The notes under the pieces are model-generated. The model searched no databases. It had not been told where the DNA came from and saw only the letters and a list, made by a program, of their open reading frames with translations. A DNA stretch of 64,000 nucleotides from Streptomyces sp. SID13726 (GTDB lineage: Bacteria; Actinomycetota; Actinomycetes; Streptomycetales; Streptomycetaceae), in assembly GCF_010548375.1 (NCBI RefSeq), contig NZ_JAAGLY010000008.1, positions 186,001-250,000 of the forward strand. Reading direction: 5' to 3'. How positions within the stretch are numbered: the first letter of the stretch is position 1; the number at the start of each line of letters is the position of its first letter. The position numbers and the translations under genes are program-made. This document shows positions 16,714 through 25,764 of the stretch, one piece after another.

Positions 16714-17139
16714 ATGTTCCGACGCACTCGTGCGCAGCGAGACTTCCGTGAAGCCCAGCGTGCCGGCCAGGCGCTACTGGCGCTGCACACGGAGCTGCCG
16801 CTGCCCGACTCACCCGACCCGGCCGAGCCGGAGACCACGGTGGTGCCCGACTTCCTGCCCCCGGACTTCCGCGCTCCATCCCGCCAGGACGTCTCGGGCT
16901 TCATGATGCGCTGGGACATCCCGCTCGTCATCAACGGGGAAGTCCACCAGTGCCACTGCGGGGCGTACCGGAACTGGATCGTCTTCAACATGCGCGACGA
17001 CTCGGTGTGGCTGCGCTGCCCGGCCGGCCACGAGGCTCCGGAGCCACGCCTGGACACCGCCTGGTACAACCGCAACTCCGGTCCGGTCGACCACTTCCAT
17101 CCCACCCTCGAAGAGGGACTGCGCCACCTCGGCCACTGA
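16714..17139 (+). CDS. Hypothetical protein with zinc-ribbon-like cysteines (141 aa)
   Basis: A soluble protein with a basic N-terminus (FRRTRAQRDFREAQR) and, in the second half, CHCGAYRNWIVF followed by LRCPAGH, a C-x-C...C-x3-H arrangement that may bind zinc. GAGA-rich sequence before ATG 16714 is a weak ribosome binding site. It stands alone between the relaxase and a lipoprotein gene. No known family is recognised. Confidence 0.6.
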   Translation: MFRRTRAQRDFREAQRAGQALLALHTELPLPDSPDPAEPETTVVPDFLPPDFRAPSRQDVSGFMMRWDIPLVINGEVHQCHCGAYRNWIVFNMRDDSVWLRCPAGHEAPEPRLDTAWYNRNSGPVDHFHPTLEEGLRHLGH

Positions 17140-17235
17140 ACCCCGCGAAACCCCTTCCCCTGCCCCCGCGTTCGTCGGCGCCCGGAGAGCCGACCCGGTC
17201 AGACCGTCCGTCCCGCATCACGTAGGGGTTTCCGC

Positions 17236-17925
17236 ATGCGCCTGTCCATCACGACCGCCCTCGGCCTGAGCGCCCTCACCGTCCTTGCCCTGGCCGGCTG
17301 CTCCGGCAGCACCGAGCCCGCCACCGCCTCCACCTCGTCGTCCACGCCTGCGGACCAGGGCGGCACCGTGGCGAAGGCGTCCGCGCCGCTGTCCTCAGCG
17401 GAGCTGAGTGAGCGGCTGCTGAGCGAGAGCGACCTGGGCGAGGGTTACACCCTCAAGCCGCAGCCCGCCGTCCGGCACGACGACGTCACCGTGATCGGCT
17501 GCCCGGCGCTGGCCAAGCTCGGCGGCGACACGGCCGCAGGCGGCAGCCTCAGCTTCCCCCGCAAGGCCAAGGTGTCCTTCACCTACGCCGGCAGCAGCTC
17601 CGAGCTGTCCGAGGAGCTCTACAGCGACACCGCAGCGAAGCTGTCCAAGGGCATCGGGACGGTCCTCGACGCGATGCTCTCCTGCCCCACCTACCAGATG
17701 GTGTCAGGCAGCACCGTCATCGACATGGGCACCACGAAGACGAGCGCCCCCAAGCTGGGCGACGAGCAGTGGAGCCAGCTGCTCACCTACGCCGCCGGCG
17801 AGCAGCGCAGCGTCGTCAAGCAGACGGCCATCCGCACCGGCAACATCCTGGTGATCGTCTCCGGGTCTCCGGCACTCGTCGACACCCACCTCACCGACGC
17901 CGTCCGCACGGCGCAAGTCCGCTGA
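17236..17925 (+). CDS. Secreted lipoprotein, 229 aa
   Basis: The N-terminus MRLSITTALGLSALTVLALAGC is a lipoprotein signal peptide with lipobox LAGC and acceptor Cys22. A serine/threonine-rich tether follows and then a mixed alpha/beta domain with two further cysteines (VIGCPAL, LSCPTYQ) that may form a disulfide, as in PknH-sensor-like extracellular domains. It is expected on the outer face of the membrane. A hairpin terminator follows. Why a mobile element would carry it is unclear; surface exclusion is one guess. Confidence 0.75.
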   Translation: MRLSITTALGLSALTVLALAGCSGSTEPATASTSSSTPADQGGTVAKASAPLSSAELSERLLSESDLGEGYTLKPQPAVRHDDVTVIGCPALAKLGGDTAAGGSLSFPRKAKVSFTYAGSSSELSEELYSDTAAKLSKGIGTVLDAMLSCPTYQMVSGSTVIDMGTTKTSAPKLGDEQWSQLLTYAAGEQRSVVKQTAIRTGNILVIVSGSPALVDTHLTDAVRTAQVR

Positions 17926-17945
17926 CGCACACCACTCCAGCACGC

Positions 17946-17978
17946 CCCGTCGTCCCCTGCCGGTCAGGGCACGACGGG
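17946..17978 (+). terminator. Terminator after the lipoprotein gene
   Basis: The stem CCCGTCGT...ACGACGGG continues inward through CCCTG...CAGGG with a one-base bulge, giving about 13 pairs with a five-base loop, 20 bases after the stop codon. Confidence 0.65.
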
Positions 17979-18095
17979 CCTTCGTCGTCCGGCACTACCG
18001 TGTTGCCGGACACGTCACACCGCGCCGGCCATAGTGCATCCCAGCCTGCGCCATCAGCCATCCACACGTCGCCATACGAAACGAGGTCCGCCGCA

Positions 18096-18518
18096 GTGGT
18101 GAAGCGTCCCACGAAGACCCGCGGGTCGTTCGCGTTCGTCACCACACCGCGCTGTGAGGTCGTCTTGCAGCTGCGGGACAACAAGGCCGGCATTGCCTGG
18201 CCGGGATACTGGTCGCTTCCCGGCGGCGGGTCCGAGGCGGACGAGACCGCGCTCGAAACGGTCCTGCGGGAGTTGCTGGAGGAGACCGGCATCGTTCCGG
18301 AGACGATCGAGGAAGTGTTGGTCACTGCCTACGAGATGGGCAAGACGCCGCCTCATGTGTTCGCCGTGTCCTGGGATGACACCGAGGGCGAACTTGTCCT
18401 CGGTGAGGGACAAGACCTGCGGCTGTTCCCTCTCGACGCGCTTCCTGAGCCGATGCCGCCCCACGTCCGGCACTACATCGAACAGCTCGCACAGCGCCGA
18501 CCGCCCCCGTACGCCTGA
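18096..18518 (+). CDS. NUDIX hydrolase
   Basis: 140 residues starting at GTG 18096, nine bases after GAGG. The full Nudix box G-x5-E-x7-RE-U-x-EE-x-G-U is present: GGSEADE, then RELLEETGI. The preceding WPGYWSLPGG and the overall length fit single-domain NUDIX proteins that hydrolyse nucleoside diphosphates linked to another group; the substrate cannot be told. It is a monocistronic gene ending at a pair of hairpins. Confidence 0.88.
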   Translation: MVKRPTKTRGSFAFVTTPRCEVVLQLRDNKAGIAWPGYWSLPGGGSEADETALETVLRELLEETGIVPETIEEVLVTAYEMGKTPPHVFAVSWDDTEGELVLGEGQDLRLFPLDALPEPMPPHVRHYIEQLAQRRPPPYA

Positions 18519-18546
18519 CCCGCAGCACCCGCTGACCGGACACCTG

Positions 18547-18617
18547 GCGTCAGGGGACACGCCCTGACGCAACGGAAGCGGGCCCGCCCTCACCGTGGCA
18601 ACGGTGAGGGCGGGCCC
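18547..18617 (+). terminator. Tandem hairpin terminators after the NUDIX gene
   Basis: Two stems in a row: GCGTCAGGG (18547-18555) with CCCTGACGC (18562-18570), then a perfect 17-base stem, arms at 18580-18596 and 18601-18617 with loop GGCA. The second is the strongest terminator in the window and also faces the convergent gene ending at 18695. Confidence 0.85.
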
Positions 18618-18694
18618 TGGTGTGGGTCACTGACGAACTCGGCGGATGGCCTGGCGCGTTCTAAGCACCCCGGCGCACGTGCCAGCGCACGAGG

Positions 18695-19527
18695 TCATGG
18701 CAACGCGGGCATGCCCACCTCCGGCAGGTGAGGCCGCTCGATGGCGAGCAGGCGGTCGTGATGGAGGCCCAGCTCCACGATCTCGTCGTCAGCCGGCACG
18801 TAAGCGAGGACCGTGAGCCACCGATAGCCCCGAGCAGGGTCGGTCACGGTCAGCACGTGATGCCGGTCCAGGCAGCCCGACACGGTATATACGTCACCGG
18901 CGTTGAGGTCGGCGGCACGCCCCTGAAAGGTCTCCAGTTCCCGGCGCTGGTGCCACCAGCGGGCCCGCGCCCTCATCCGGGCAAGCGCCGTCGCCCGTCG
19001 CTCGCACTCGGCCTTCCAGACACCCCGGCAGGGGGCGCACTCCACGGTGACATCGGGGTTCGGTGCGGAGAGCAGCGTGCCGCACAGGGCGGTGCCGGTG
19101 GCGGCGTTGCGTCGGTGTCCCGTGACGAGGTTGCTCCTGCCGCTGGGCGCCCACAGCACGTCCTCCTCGCGCGGGCACACCTCGTCGGCGGCACGCGTAC
19201 CTCGCCCGCAAGACGATCGAAGCGGGTCAGAGCGGCGACCAGCGCCGTGCAGTTCGCACACTTCCGCCGCGCGGACGTCGGGCGGGGATCGAGCGATTTG
19301 CCGCAGTAGCCCATGAGGGGACCCGGGATCGGCCGGTGCGCCGTGGCCCCTTTGCCCGTCCCGACGGCAGGTAGGAAGTCCGGTTCGCCATTCGGATGCG
19401 GCAACGTGATCAGGATCAGAAAGGCGCGCGTACAGCTCTGGCACAAGGAGTGCGCCGTGTTCGCGCCGACCGGCACCGGGTCCGTCGAGTGGGTGGCGCA
19501 CACCGTCAACGGCTCGGTGTCGAGCAT
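18695..19527 (-). pseudogene. Cysteine-rich protein gene, apparently frameshifted
   Basis: Two frames on the minus strand look coding and complement each other. The upstream part (19527 to about 19190) encodes a zinc-type protein with LTVCATH, SLCQSC, GYCGKSL and KCANC. The downstream part (about 19190 to 18695) encodes VCPREEDVLW, ECAPCRGVWK and a C-terminal beta-rich region (RYWLTVLAYVPADDEIVEL-like). The switch lies near 19185-19205. Either one gene has lost frame by a small indel or two genes overlap. The cysteine pairs on both sides favour one broken gene. No family is recognised. Confidence 0.45.
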
Positions 19528-19637
19528 CACGCCATAGTGCGCGGTCCCGTTGGTGAGCGAGATGGACAGCCGGATCAAGGGCAGGGGCAAGCAGACCTCC
19601 AAGGCCAGGGTTGGGACGGAGAGAGTGCGACGTGCCG

Positions 19638-20336
19638 TCAGTCGCGGCGTACGACGATGAGCCGCTCCTGGGCACCGTCGGGCAGAGTTCGCCGGGGAAC
19701 GGGGACCGGGGAGGCGAGCGAGGCAGCGAAGGCCGCGACCATGTCGTGGGGGACGCTGGCGCTGAAGCTCGCACACCACAGGTACGGCGCTCCCAGGACG
19801 GGTTCCGCCCATGCCTGCCATCCCAGGAGGTCGTCCCGGGGATCGGCGTCATGGATGAGCGGCGGCAGCGTCTCCAACGAGATGCTGGCGGAGAAGCCGG
19901 GATCGGTAGCGGTCGTACGCGGGCGATCCACATCACGCAGCCAGCCGTGCGCGCTCAGCGCGGTGAGCACCGTCTCGGCGCTCTCGAACCCGATCTCGGG
20001 GGCCTCACGGGCATCGAGCGCGAACAGGAGGTCGGCGAGCGCCTCGTGCGGGACGCCTGCCGTGAAGTACGCGTTCCACTCGGTCATCGCCGAGGCGGTG
20101 TGCGGGCGGACCGACAGCTGCCAGGCCACCGGGAGCCCGCCCAACTCGAACGGGTAGGCGGCGAGGATCCATTCGGCGCCGCGCAGACCGTCCGGGCTCA
20201 CATAGAGCAGGGTGTTGCGGGAGGTCGGCCACATGCGCCAGCCGAGCCCGCTGAGGGTGTCGCCGATCCGCTCGGCGAGGACGTCGTCATCGCCGGCCAG
20301 GTGGCGTGGGGTGACCCAGTACACCGGGTCCGGCAA
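19638..20336 (-). CDS. DUF317 domain protein
   Basis: 232 residues with two DUF317-like halves: an N-terminal one (YWVTPRHLAGDDD, WPTSRNTLLYVSPDG, WQLSVRPHTASAMTEWNAYF) and a C-terminal one ending in WCASFSASVPHDMVAAFAAS and SPVPVPRRTLP, hallmarks of the family. DUF317 proteins are nearly confined to Streptomyces and relatives, are often multicopy on plasmids and in chromosome arms, and have no known function. This is one of at least four in the window. Confidence 0.8.
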   Translation of the reverse strand: MPDPVYWVTPRHLAGDDDVLAERIGDTLSGLGWRMWPTSRNTLLYVSPDGLRGAEWILAAYPFELGGLPVAWQLSVRPHTASAMTEWNAYFTAGVPHEALADLLFALDAREAPEIGFESAETVLTALSAHGWLRDVDRPRTTATDPGFSASISLETLPPLIHDADPRDDLLGWQAWAEPVLGAPYLWCASFSASVPHDMVAAFAASLASPVPVPRRTLPDGAQERLIVVRRD

Positions 20337-20402
20337 GTGAGGTCGGGAAGGATCGATGGGGTGGTGCGGGTGCAGGGGCGCCTCCGTTGGTTCGCGAGTG
20401 GA

Positions 20403-20717
20403 TCACTGGCCGGTGTGCGGCCCGGTCGCGCCACGGCGCCGGCGCGAGGGGCCTTCGGTCGGCGGCTGCCAGGTCAGAGCGACAGCCACGGCGGGCGGCA
20501 GGGGGCCGAACTGCTCGGCCTCCTCCGACTCGACGATGTAAACCGTCGGTCGGCCGTGCTCGTCCACCGCCGCCTGTACCCCGCCCAGGCGGTGGGCCAT
20601 CGGGAAGAAGGGGTTGATAGCGAGGCGGACGGGGGTGGTGCGGTCGCAGGCAGACAGCAGGTCGAGCAGGTCACCGACGGTCATCTCGCGGGAGTGCGGG
20701 TCCAAGGGGTTCTCCAT
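20403..20717 (-). CDS. Hypothetical protein (104 aa) between DUF317 genes
   Basis: Start 20717 (MENPLDPHSREMTVGDLLDLL) is chosen; the longer upstream frame is low-complexity. The product has SREMTVGDLLDLLSACD, PVRLAINPFFPMAHRL and VYIVESEEAEQFGPLPP, a pattern seen in small Streptomyces proteins located beside DUF317 genes. It shares strand and probably transcript with 20789-21160. Function unknown. Confidence 0.65.
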   Translation of the reverse strand: MENPLDPHSREMTVGDLLDLLSACDRTTPVRLAINPFFPMAHRLGGVQAAVDEHGRPTVYIVESEEAEQFGPLPPAVAVALTWQPPTEGPSRRRRGATGPHTGQ

Positions 20718-20788
20718 GCAGTAGCGGACGGGGCCGCGAGAGCAGAGGCAGGGCACGCGGCGTTTACGAGGGGCGGGGGACGCGGCAA

Positions 20789-21160
20789 TCACAAGGGCTG
20801 GGAGGTGGCCAGGATCTGGGCCACGACTCCAGCGATGATCTCCGCCGGAGTCTCCGTACCAAAGGACATCCGGTACCCGGGGACACTCGCCGTGCCGGTG
20901 ACGGCAATCACCCAACCTTCGCCGGTCACCCAGTCCTCGTCGGCGCCGCCGGGCCGGCCGTTGGGGAAGTAGCCAAGGTAGAACCGGCCGTTCCGCGAGC
21001 TGACGTGGACATCCGCCCGGTCGTCCACGATGTGAGTGAAGTCGGCCGCCGAGAACTGGTCGAGCGCCTGCATCGGCTGACCGGCACCGAGCTTCCAGGA
21101 ACGGGGCCGCAGGGCCGCGACCGTTGTGGCTAATCCGGGTTGCGTCGTATCCAACGCCAC
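20789..21160 (-). CDS. Short DUF317-like protein
   Basis: 123 residues starting at GTG 21160, seven bases after AGAGAGG. The core VHVSSRNGRFYLGYFPNG, then W-x-I (WVIAVTGTAS) and a closing PAEIIAGVVAQIL helix, matches the second half of DUF317 proteins. A single-domain version beside a two-domain one (19638-20336) suggests family expansion in situ. Role unknown; DNA- or polymer-binding has been proposed for none that I can cite. Confidence 0.65.
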   Translation of the reverse strand: MALDTTQPGLATTVAALRPRSWKLGAGQPMQALDQFSAADFTHIVDDRADVHVSSRNGRFYLGYFPNGRPGGADEDWVTGEGWVIAVTGTASVPGYRMSFGTETPAEIIAGVVAQILATSQPL

Positions 21161-21508
21161 AGCATAACCTCTCTGACCTGGGGTTTTACGGGAAGGTCGT
21201 TTAGGTTGACATGGTGTCGCGACGTCCACCAGTCCTTTCGGCCATTTCCCTGTCTGCCACAGGCGAACTGCTGTCCTTTGCCAACCAATCAAGTCGTTTG
21301 ACATCGAACCAGCCGTGCAGGGTGAGCGGAGTACGCCGCCAACGTCAGACGGCGGTTCCGTTGCCCACAGAGCGTGCGCGGGGGTCCAGGGAGCGCCGGA
21401 ACCGGTTTTGGAGGTAGGGCTCGGCGCTCTCAGAAGGGGTCGACACAGCCCGCGCAAGGCGCCGGAATTCCGCACCGGCGGGGTCAACGCCCGCACTACG
21501 ATGCGCGG
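21161..21508. promoter_or_regulatory. Divergent intergenic region between DUF317 and PIN genes
   Basis: About 350 bases separate the minus-strand DUF317-like gene and the plus-strand PIN gene. TTGACA occurs at 21206-21211 and 21298-21303, usable as -35 boxes, but no matching -10 is evident at 17 bases. Promoters for both genes should lie here. Confidence 0.35.
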
Positions 21509-22516
21509 ATGAACGAGCTGACGCCGTCCATACGACGCACCCTGTGCAAGCGCGGGCCGCTGCGTCGCGCGCTGCTGGATACTTCCGTGCTGACCACGGA
21601 CATCATCGCGGCCACCCGTCGGCGGGACCCGTCGTCGTTCGTCGCCGGGGCTCGGGCGGGGACGGTGCGGTGTCTGATCCCTGTTCACGTGTGGGAGGAA
21701 GTGCCGCGGGTGCTGGCCGACCGGCACCAGGAGGGCGGGCGGTTCGACCTGGGGCGGGCACTGGCGCTGTGGCAGTCCCGATACGCGCCCGTCCTGTACG
21801 TCGTGGACACCGCCGGGCTGCCGATGACCCCGCAGGCTCAGGTTCTCGCCGGACGGGATGCCTCCGATGTGCCGATGCTGCTGTTGGCCGGGGTGATCGC
21901 CCCGGTGGTCATCATCGGGACCGATGCGGACCTGGTCGACAGTGGGCTCGCGGTCAAGGAGTGGCGGGAGCTGCGTTCGGCCCTGGGCGACGTGGGTGTG
22001 ACGGAGGGCAAGATGATCGACCTGGAACGACAGGCCAGCGTCTTACTGAATATCACGGAGCACCTGGTGAAAGGGGTAATCCGGCAGAGCAGCCCGAAGC
22101 GTCTAGCAGCCGCGATGGTGGTGGCCGGGGCGGTGGGCGGGGCGTTGTACTGGCGGCAGCAGAAGCACCCACGAGTCCGCCCGCAGCGGCAGCCGGTGTG
22201 GCCGGTGATGCTGGAGCACGCCTCGACGCGGATGGCCGCCCACGCCGAGCGGCACACCCGCGGTGAAGACCGGTGGCGCCAGGCGGAGCTGGGGACGCCC
22301 GGCGACACGCTGCTGCATCGGGTCGCACGGACATTGGTCAGGTCGCCGGAACCTTTGACCCGTACGGCGATCGTGGAGCGACTGGGAGAGGCCGTCCCCG
22401 GTGCCGGGCACACCGAGCGGATGGCGGCTGTCCGGGCGGTGCTGACCGCCCACGCGATGTTCGTGGACGTCACGGGACGCGGGCACTGGCAGGTCGGCCG
22501 CCTCGGCAGCCGGTAG
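21509..22516 (+). CDS. PIN-domain protein with a hydrophobic segment and C-terminal winged helix
   Basis: 335 residues. The N-terminal PIN domain shows the acidic residues expected for a Mg-dependent RNase: D in RRALLDTSVL, E in HVWEEVP, D in GRDASDVPML and D in IIGTDADLV. Around residues 190-208 there is a hydrophobic stretch (LAAAMVVAGAVGGALYW) that may cross the membrane. The C-terminal 110 residues look like a winged helix (PLTRTAIVERLGEAVPG). No antitoxin gene sits beside it, so it is not a simple VapC pair. It might be an RNase attached to the membrane, for defence or regulation. Confidence 0.7.
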   Translation: MNELTPSIRRTLCKRGPLRRALLDTSVLTTDIIAATRRRDPSSFVAGARAGTVRCLIPVHVWEEVPRVLADRHQEGGRFDLGRALALWQSRYAPVLYVVDTAGLPMTPQAQVLAGRDASDVPMLLLAGVIAPVVIIGTDADLVDSGLAVKEWRELRSALGDVGVTEGKMIDLERQASVLLNITEHLVKGVIRQSSPKRLAAAMVVAGAVGGALYWRQQKHPRVRPQRQPVWPVMLEHASTRMAAHAERHTRGEDRWRQAELGTPGDTLLHRVARTLVRSPEPLTRTAIVERLGEAVPGAGHTERMAAVRAVLTAHAMFVDVTGRGHWQVGRLGSR

Positions 22517-22586
22517 CCGGAGAGCTCACCTGGACCGTGCCCTCACTCAACCTCTGTTGAGAAACGCTCAACCTTGCGCCAGGTCA

Positions 22587-23363
22587 TCACTCCTGTGACG
22601 CGGGGGTTGTCTCGCTCCTCCATGAGGCTCCGAGTTCCGCGAGCCGCGCTCGCAGTACGCCTCGCTGCTCCTCCAGGTCCTGCGAGCTGGGCGAGAGGAC
22701 ATAGACGTTGTCGCGGTACAGGCGAAACCCGATTCGCTCCCACCCTCGGGTGATCTTGGCGCTCACTCGATCCCACTCGGACCGATCCATCAAGCGGTGA
22801 TGGCTGAGGTCGGTAACGCCGGGTGAGCACGCGACCGCCCGGCAGCCAGCCATGAGCCGGTGGATCGCCTCAATGGCGAGTACGGGGGCCAGGCCGTGGC
22901 CGCGCCATTGTGGCTCAAGGGTCACCCGGTTCATGACGAGCAGGGCGGAACCGACGTACTCCAGCCGCTCGCTGACCTCGCTCGTGAACGAGCCTGTCTC
23001 GGGATCGAGGAGGACCTGAGCGGTCTCATACAGATCCTCGGACTCCTCTTCCATGGCCCAGTAGGCATTCCGACCGCGGTCGAGGTGCACCCGGTAGAAG
23101 GTCATCTCCCCGACGGCGACATCCTCCGACGTGCACGACGAGCAGTCCGTGGTGGGGCAGGCGCTGCCCGCCGCCGCACCTTGAGCTCCGTCATGTGTAC
23201 GTCGGCGGTGCAGGACGGCGACGTCCCACCGCTCCAGCGTGTCGGCCTGCGGGGTATCCCACAGTTCGTCGTCGAAGGAGATCCGTAGGTGGAGCTCGGT
23301 GGGATCGCCGGGCAGCGAGGAGGACTCGATCACTGCGGCAGCGTAGCGAGGCCCGTGCGGCAC
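22587..23363 (-). CDS. GNAT-like acetyltransferase
   Basis: 258 residues. The segment MNRVTLEPQWRGHGLAPVLAIEAI is the acetyl-CoA binding motif A of GNAT enzymes (Q/RxxGxG/A variant WRGHGLA). The N-terminal half is family-specific and acidic, with a short cysteine patch (CPTTDCSSC) that could bind metal. A GTG at 23333 (VIESSSLPGD) may be the real start. The partner substrate is unknown. The gene converges on the PIN gene and diverges from the imu cassette. Confidence 0.65.
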   Translation of the reverse strand: MPHGPRYAAAVIESSSLPGDPTELHLRISFDDELWDTPQADTLERWDVAVLHRRRTHDGAQGAAAGSACPTTDCSSCTSEDVAVGEMTFYRVHLDRGRNAYWAMEEESEDLYETAQVLLDPETGSFTSEVSERLEYVGSALLVMNRVTLEPQWRGHGLAPVLAIEAIHRLMAGCRAVACSPGVTDLSHHRLMDRSEWDRVSAKITRGWERIGFRLYRDNVYVLSPSSQDLEEQRGVLRARLAELGASWRSETTPASQE

Positions 23364-23563
23364 GCCTGTCCCTCGGCGAGACCGCAGGAGCCGCCGCCGG
23401 CGGGCATGCGCCAGGCGGCCTCAGACGGCGCGAGGCGAACGGGCGTACGCAGCCCGGCCGTTCACAACCGCCGCTCCTTTCGCCAGGTCGTCAACCGCAG
23501 TCAGTCGCGAGGCTCGTGCGAGTGGCGTGGCCTTCGCCCGCTTGCATTTCCCGCACAGAGAAT

Positions 23564-23577
23564 CGAACATGTGTTCA
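23564..23577 (+). promoter_or_regulatory. LexA (SOS) box of the imu cassette
   Basis: CGAACATGTGTTCA fits the actinobacterial LexA consensus CGAACRNRYGTTYG at all but the last base. It abuts the ATG of the first imu gene, a position that would block transcription or initiation, and predicts induction by DNA damage. Confidence 0.85.
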
Positions 23578-24236
23578 TGCACGTCGTTTCTGCTGGTGAG
23601 CGAGGGACCCCGGAGGCGCCGGGGGCCGTCTCCGACACGCTCTCCAGCCTGCTCCCGGGCGGGAAGCTGCCCCGCGGCGCGGTGGTGAGCGCTGGAGGCG
23701 ATCTGCCTCTGCTGATCGCGCTGGCTGCCGAGGCCGCCGCCGACGGCGGCGCCTGGGCAGCGGTCGGTCTGCCGCAGCTCGGCGGGCTCGCGGCGGCGGA
23801 TGCCGGTCTGGAGCTGGCGTGCGGGCTGGCCGTGCCCGAGCCGGGACGGCGGTGGCCCGAGGTGCTAGCGACGGTGTGCGAGGCGGCGCCGGTGGTCCTG
23901 CTCGGCCCCGTGGGACAGGTGGCCTGGCGTACCAGCCGCCGGATCGCAGCCCGCCTGCGGCGATCCGGCACGACGCTGCTGACCTGGCAGGACTGGCCGG
24001 AGGCGCAACTGCGGCTGCAGGTGATCAAGGCCCGCTGGGACGGACTCGGGGACGGATACGGCCTCCTCACCGGCCGCCGCGCCCATCTGACGGTTGCCGG
24101 CCGGGGTGCAGCGACGCAGCCGCGGCATGCCGAGGTGTGGCTGCCCGGGCCGGACGGCTCCGTACAGCTGATCACCGAACCCGCCGCCGTCGCCGGCGCG
24201 GATGTCGTACCGCTGCGTCCCGTCACCGCGGGGTGA
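23577..24236 (+). CDS. imuA': ImuA'-like SOS mutagenesis protein
   Basis: 219 residues, without a recognisable Walker A but with the layout of actinobacterial ImuA': a RecA-like fragment with AVVSAGGDLPLLIALAAEAA, GAWAAVGLPQLGGLAAADAG and a C-terminal beta-rich part. In mycobacteria the ImuA' partner helps ImuB and the DnaE2 polymerase work in damage tolerance. ATG 23577 directly follows the LexA box and lacks a Shine-Dalgarno, so a leaderless mRNA or a downstream start is possible. The gene is seven bases ahead of imuB. Confidence 0.8.
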   Translation: MHVVSAGERGTPEAPGAVSDTLSSLLPGGKLPRGAVVSAGGDLPLLIALAAEAAADGGAWAAVGLPQLGGLAAADAGLELACGLAVPEPGRRWPEVLATVCEAAPVVLLGPVGQVAWRTSRRIAARLRRSGTTLLTWQDWPEAQLRLQVIKARWDGLGDGYGLLTGRRAHLTVAGRGAATQPRHAEVWLPGPDGSVQLITEPAAVAGADVVPLRPVTAG

Positions 24237-24243
24237 ACCGGAC

Positions 24244-25764
24244 GTGCGTGCACTGGTGATCTGGGCGATGGACTGGCCCGTGGTGGCCGCGGGTGCGGAT
24301 CACGACGAGCCCGTGGCGATCATCACGCGGGAGCGGGTGATGGCCTGTTCGAAGGAGGCTCGCCGACGGGGCGTGAAGCGTGGGATGCGGGTACGCCAGG
24401 CATCCGGACGCTGCCCCCAGTTGAAACTCCTCGACCGTGATCCAGAAGGGGAGGTGCGCGGGTTCGAGCCGGTGCTGCGGCTGTTGGAGAAACGTATCGC
24501 CCCGCACATGGAGGTCCTGCGGCCGGGCCTGGTCGCCCTGCCTGCCCGCGGGCCCGCCCGGTACTTCGGCGGCGAGAGCGCCCTGGCCGAGCAGATCACC
24601 ACCGTGCTGACGGAGGCCGGGATCGAAGCGCGTACCGGGGCGGCCGACAGCGTGTTCGCCGCCGCCCTGGCGGTCCGCGCCCCTCAGGCCGGCCAGTTGG
24701 TGCCGGTCGGACGCACCGCGGCCTTTCTGGCCCCTTATCCGGTGGGGGTACTGGGCCGACCGCGGCTGTCCCAGCTGCTGCCCCGGCTGGGCATCACCAC
24801 GCTGGGGGCATTCGCGGCGCTGCACGGCGAGCGGGTGCTGGCTCGGTTCGGGCAGGATGCCGCCGCGGCCCAGCGCACCGCCCAGGGGTTGGAGGCCCGG
24901 CCGCTCAACGTGTCCGGGGCGGAGCCGGACTACAGCGTGACGCGGGCGTTCGAGCCGGCCGAGGACAACCTTGAGCCGGTCGCGTTCATCGCCAAAGCGC
25001 TCGCCGAACAGCTCCACGCCGGCCTCGCGCGGGCCAGCGCAGTGGCCGCGAGGCTGCAGGTCGAGGTGGCGCTCGCGAACGGGCTGCGCCTGTCGCGGCT
25101 GTGGCGGCACGAGGGCCGACTCTCGGCGCTGGCGGTGGCCGAGCGGGTGCGCTGGCAGATCGCCGCCTGGGCCGAGACCGGGCAGCTCGACACTGCCGCG
25201 GCGGGGATCACCGCCCTGCGGCTGGTTCCGGAGGGACTGTCGGCAGCGACCGGCCGGCAGCCGCTGCTGTTCGGGCCGCGGATCGCGCCGCAGGAGCTGG
25301 AGCACACGGCGGGGCAGTTGCAGGCGATGCTCGGGCACCGCGCGGTGGTGCGCCAGGAACTCGCCGGGGGCCGTGGCCCGGGCGAGCGGGTCGTGGCCAT
25401 CCCGTACGGCGACGCGCGCTCGCGCCCGTGGGTGGAGGGGACGTGGCCGGGGCGGCTGCCGGCCCCGCATCCGGCGGTCGTCTATCCCACCCCGCGCCCC
25501 GCCGATCTGCTCGCGGCGGACGGCAGCCCGGTCTCGGTGAGCGGACGCGCGCTGCTCTCCCGACCCCCGGCCGCGCTCTCCGTCGACGGCGCCGGGCCGG
25601 TCGCGGTGACCGGGTGGAGTGGACCGTGGCCGGTGCTGGAGGACTGGTGGATCCCCGCCCGGGCCCGCCGCCTGGCTCGGCTGCAGGTCGTGTGCGCGGA
25701 CGGCCGCGCCTGGCTCCTGCACATCCGGGATGGCCGGTGGGCGGTCGAGGCCCTCTATGGCTGA
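24244..25764 (+). CDS. imuB: ImuB, Y-family polymerase-like mutasome hub
   Basis: 506 residues from GTG 24244 (VRALVIWAMDWPVVAA), with GGGGTGA seven bases upstream. It has the fold of Y-family polymerases (ACSKEARRRGVKRGMRV near the start, helix-hairpin-helix LLPRLGITTLGAFAAL in the middle) but lacks the catalytic acidic triad of DinB, as expected for ImuB. The C-terminal part would carry the beta-clamp contact and DnaE2/ImuA' binding regions. Its stop overlaps the DnaE2 start by eight bases. Confidence 0.88.
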   Translation: MRALVIWAMDWPVVAAGADHDEPVAIITRERVMACSKEARRRGVKRGMRVRQASGRCPQLKLLDRDPEGEVRGFEPVLRLLEKRIAPHMEVLRPGLVALPARGPARYFGGESALAEQITTVLTEAGIEARTGAADSVFAAALAVRAPQAGQLVPVGRTAAFLAPYPVGVLGRPRLSQLLPRLGITTLGAFAALHGERVLARFGQDAAAAQRTAQGLEARPLNVSGAEPDYSVTRAFEPAEDNLEPVAFIAKALAEQLHAGLARASAVAARLQVEVALANGLRLSRLWRHEGRLSALAVAERVRWQIAAWAETGQLDTAAAGITALRLVPEGLSAATGRQPLLFGPRIAPQELEHTAGQLQAMLGHRAVVRQELAGGRGPGERVVAIPYGDARSRPWVEGTWPGRLPAPHPAVVYPTPRPADLLAADGSPVSVSGRALLSRPPAALSVDGAGPVAVTGWSGPWPVLEDWWIPARARRLARLQVVCADGRAWLLHIRDGRWAVEALYG

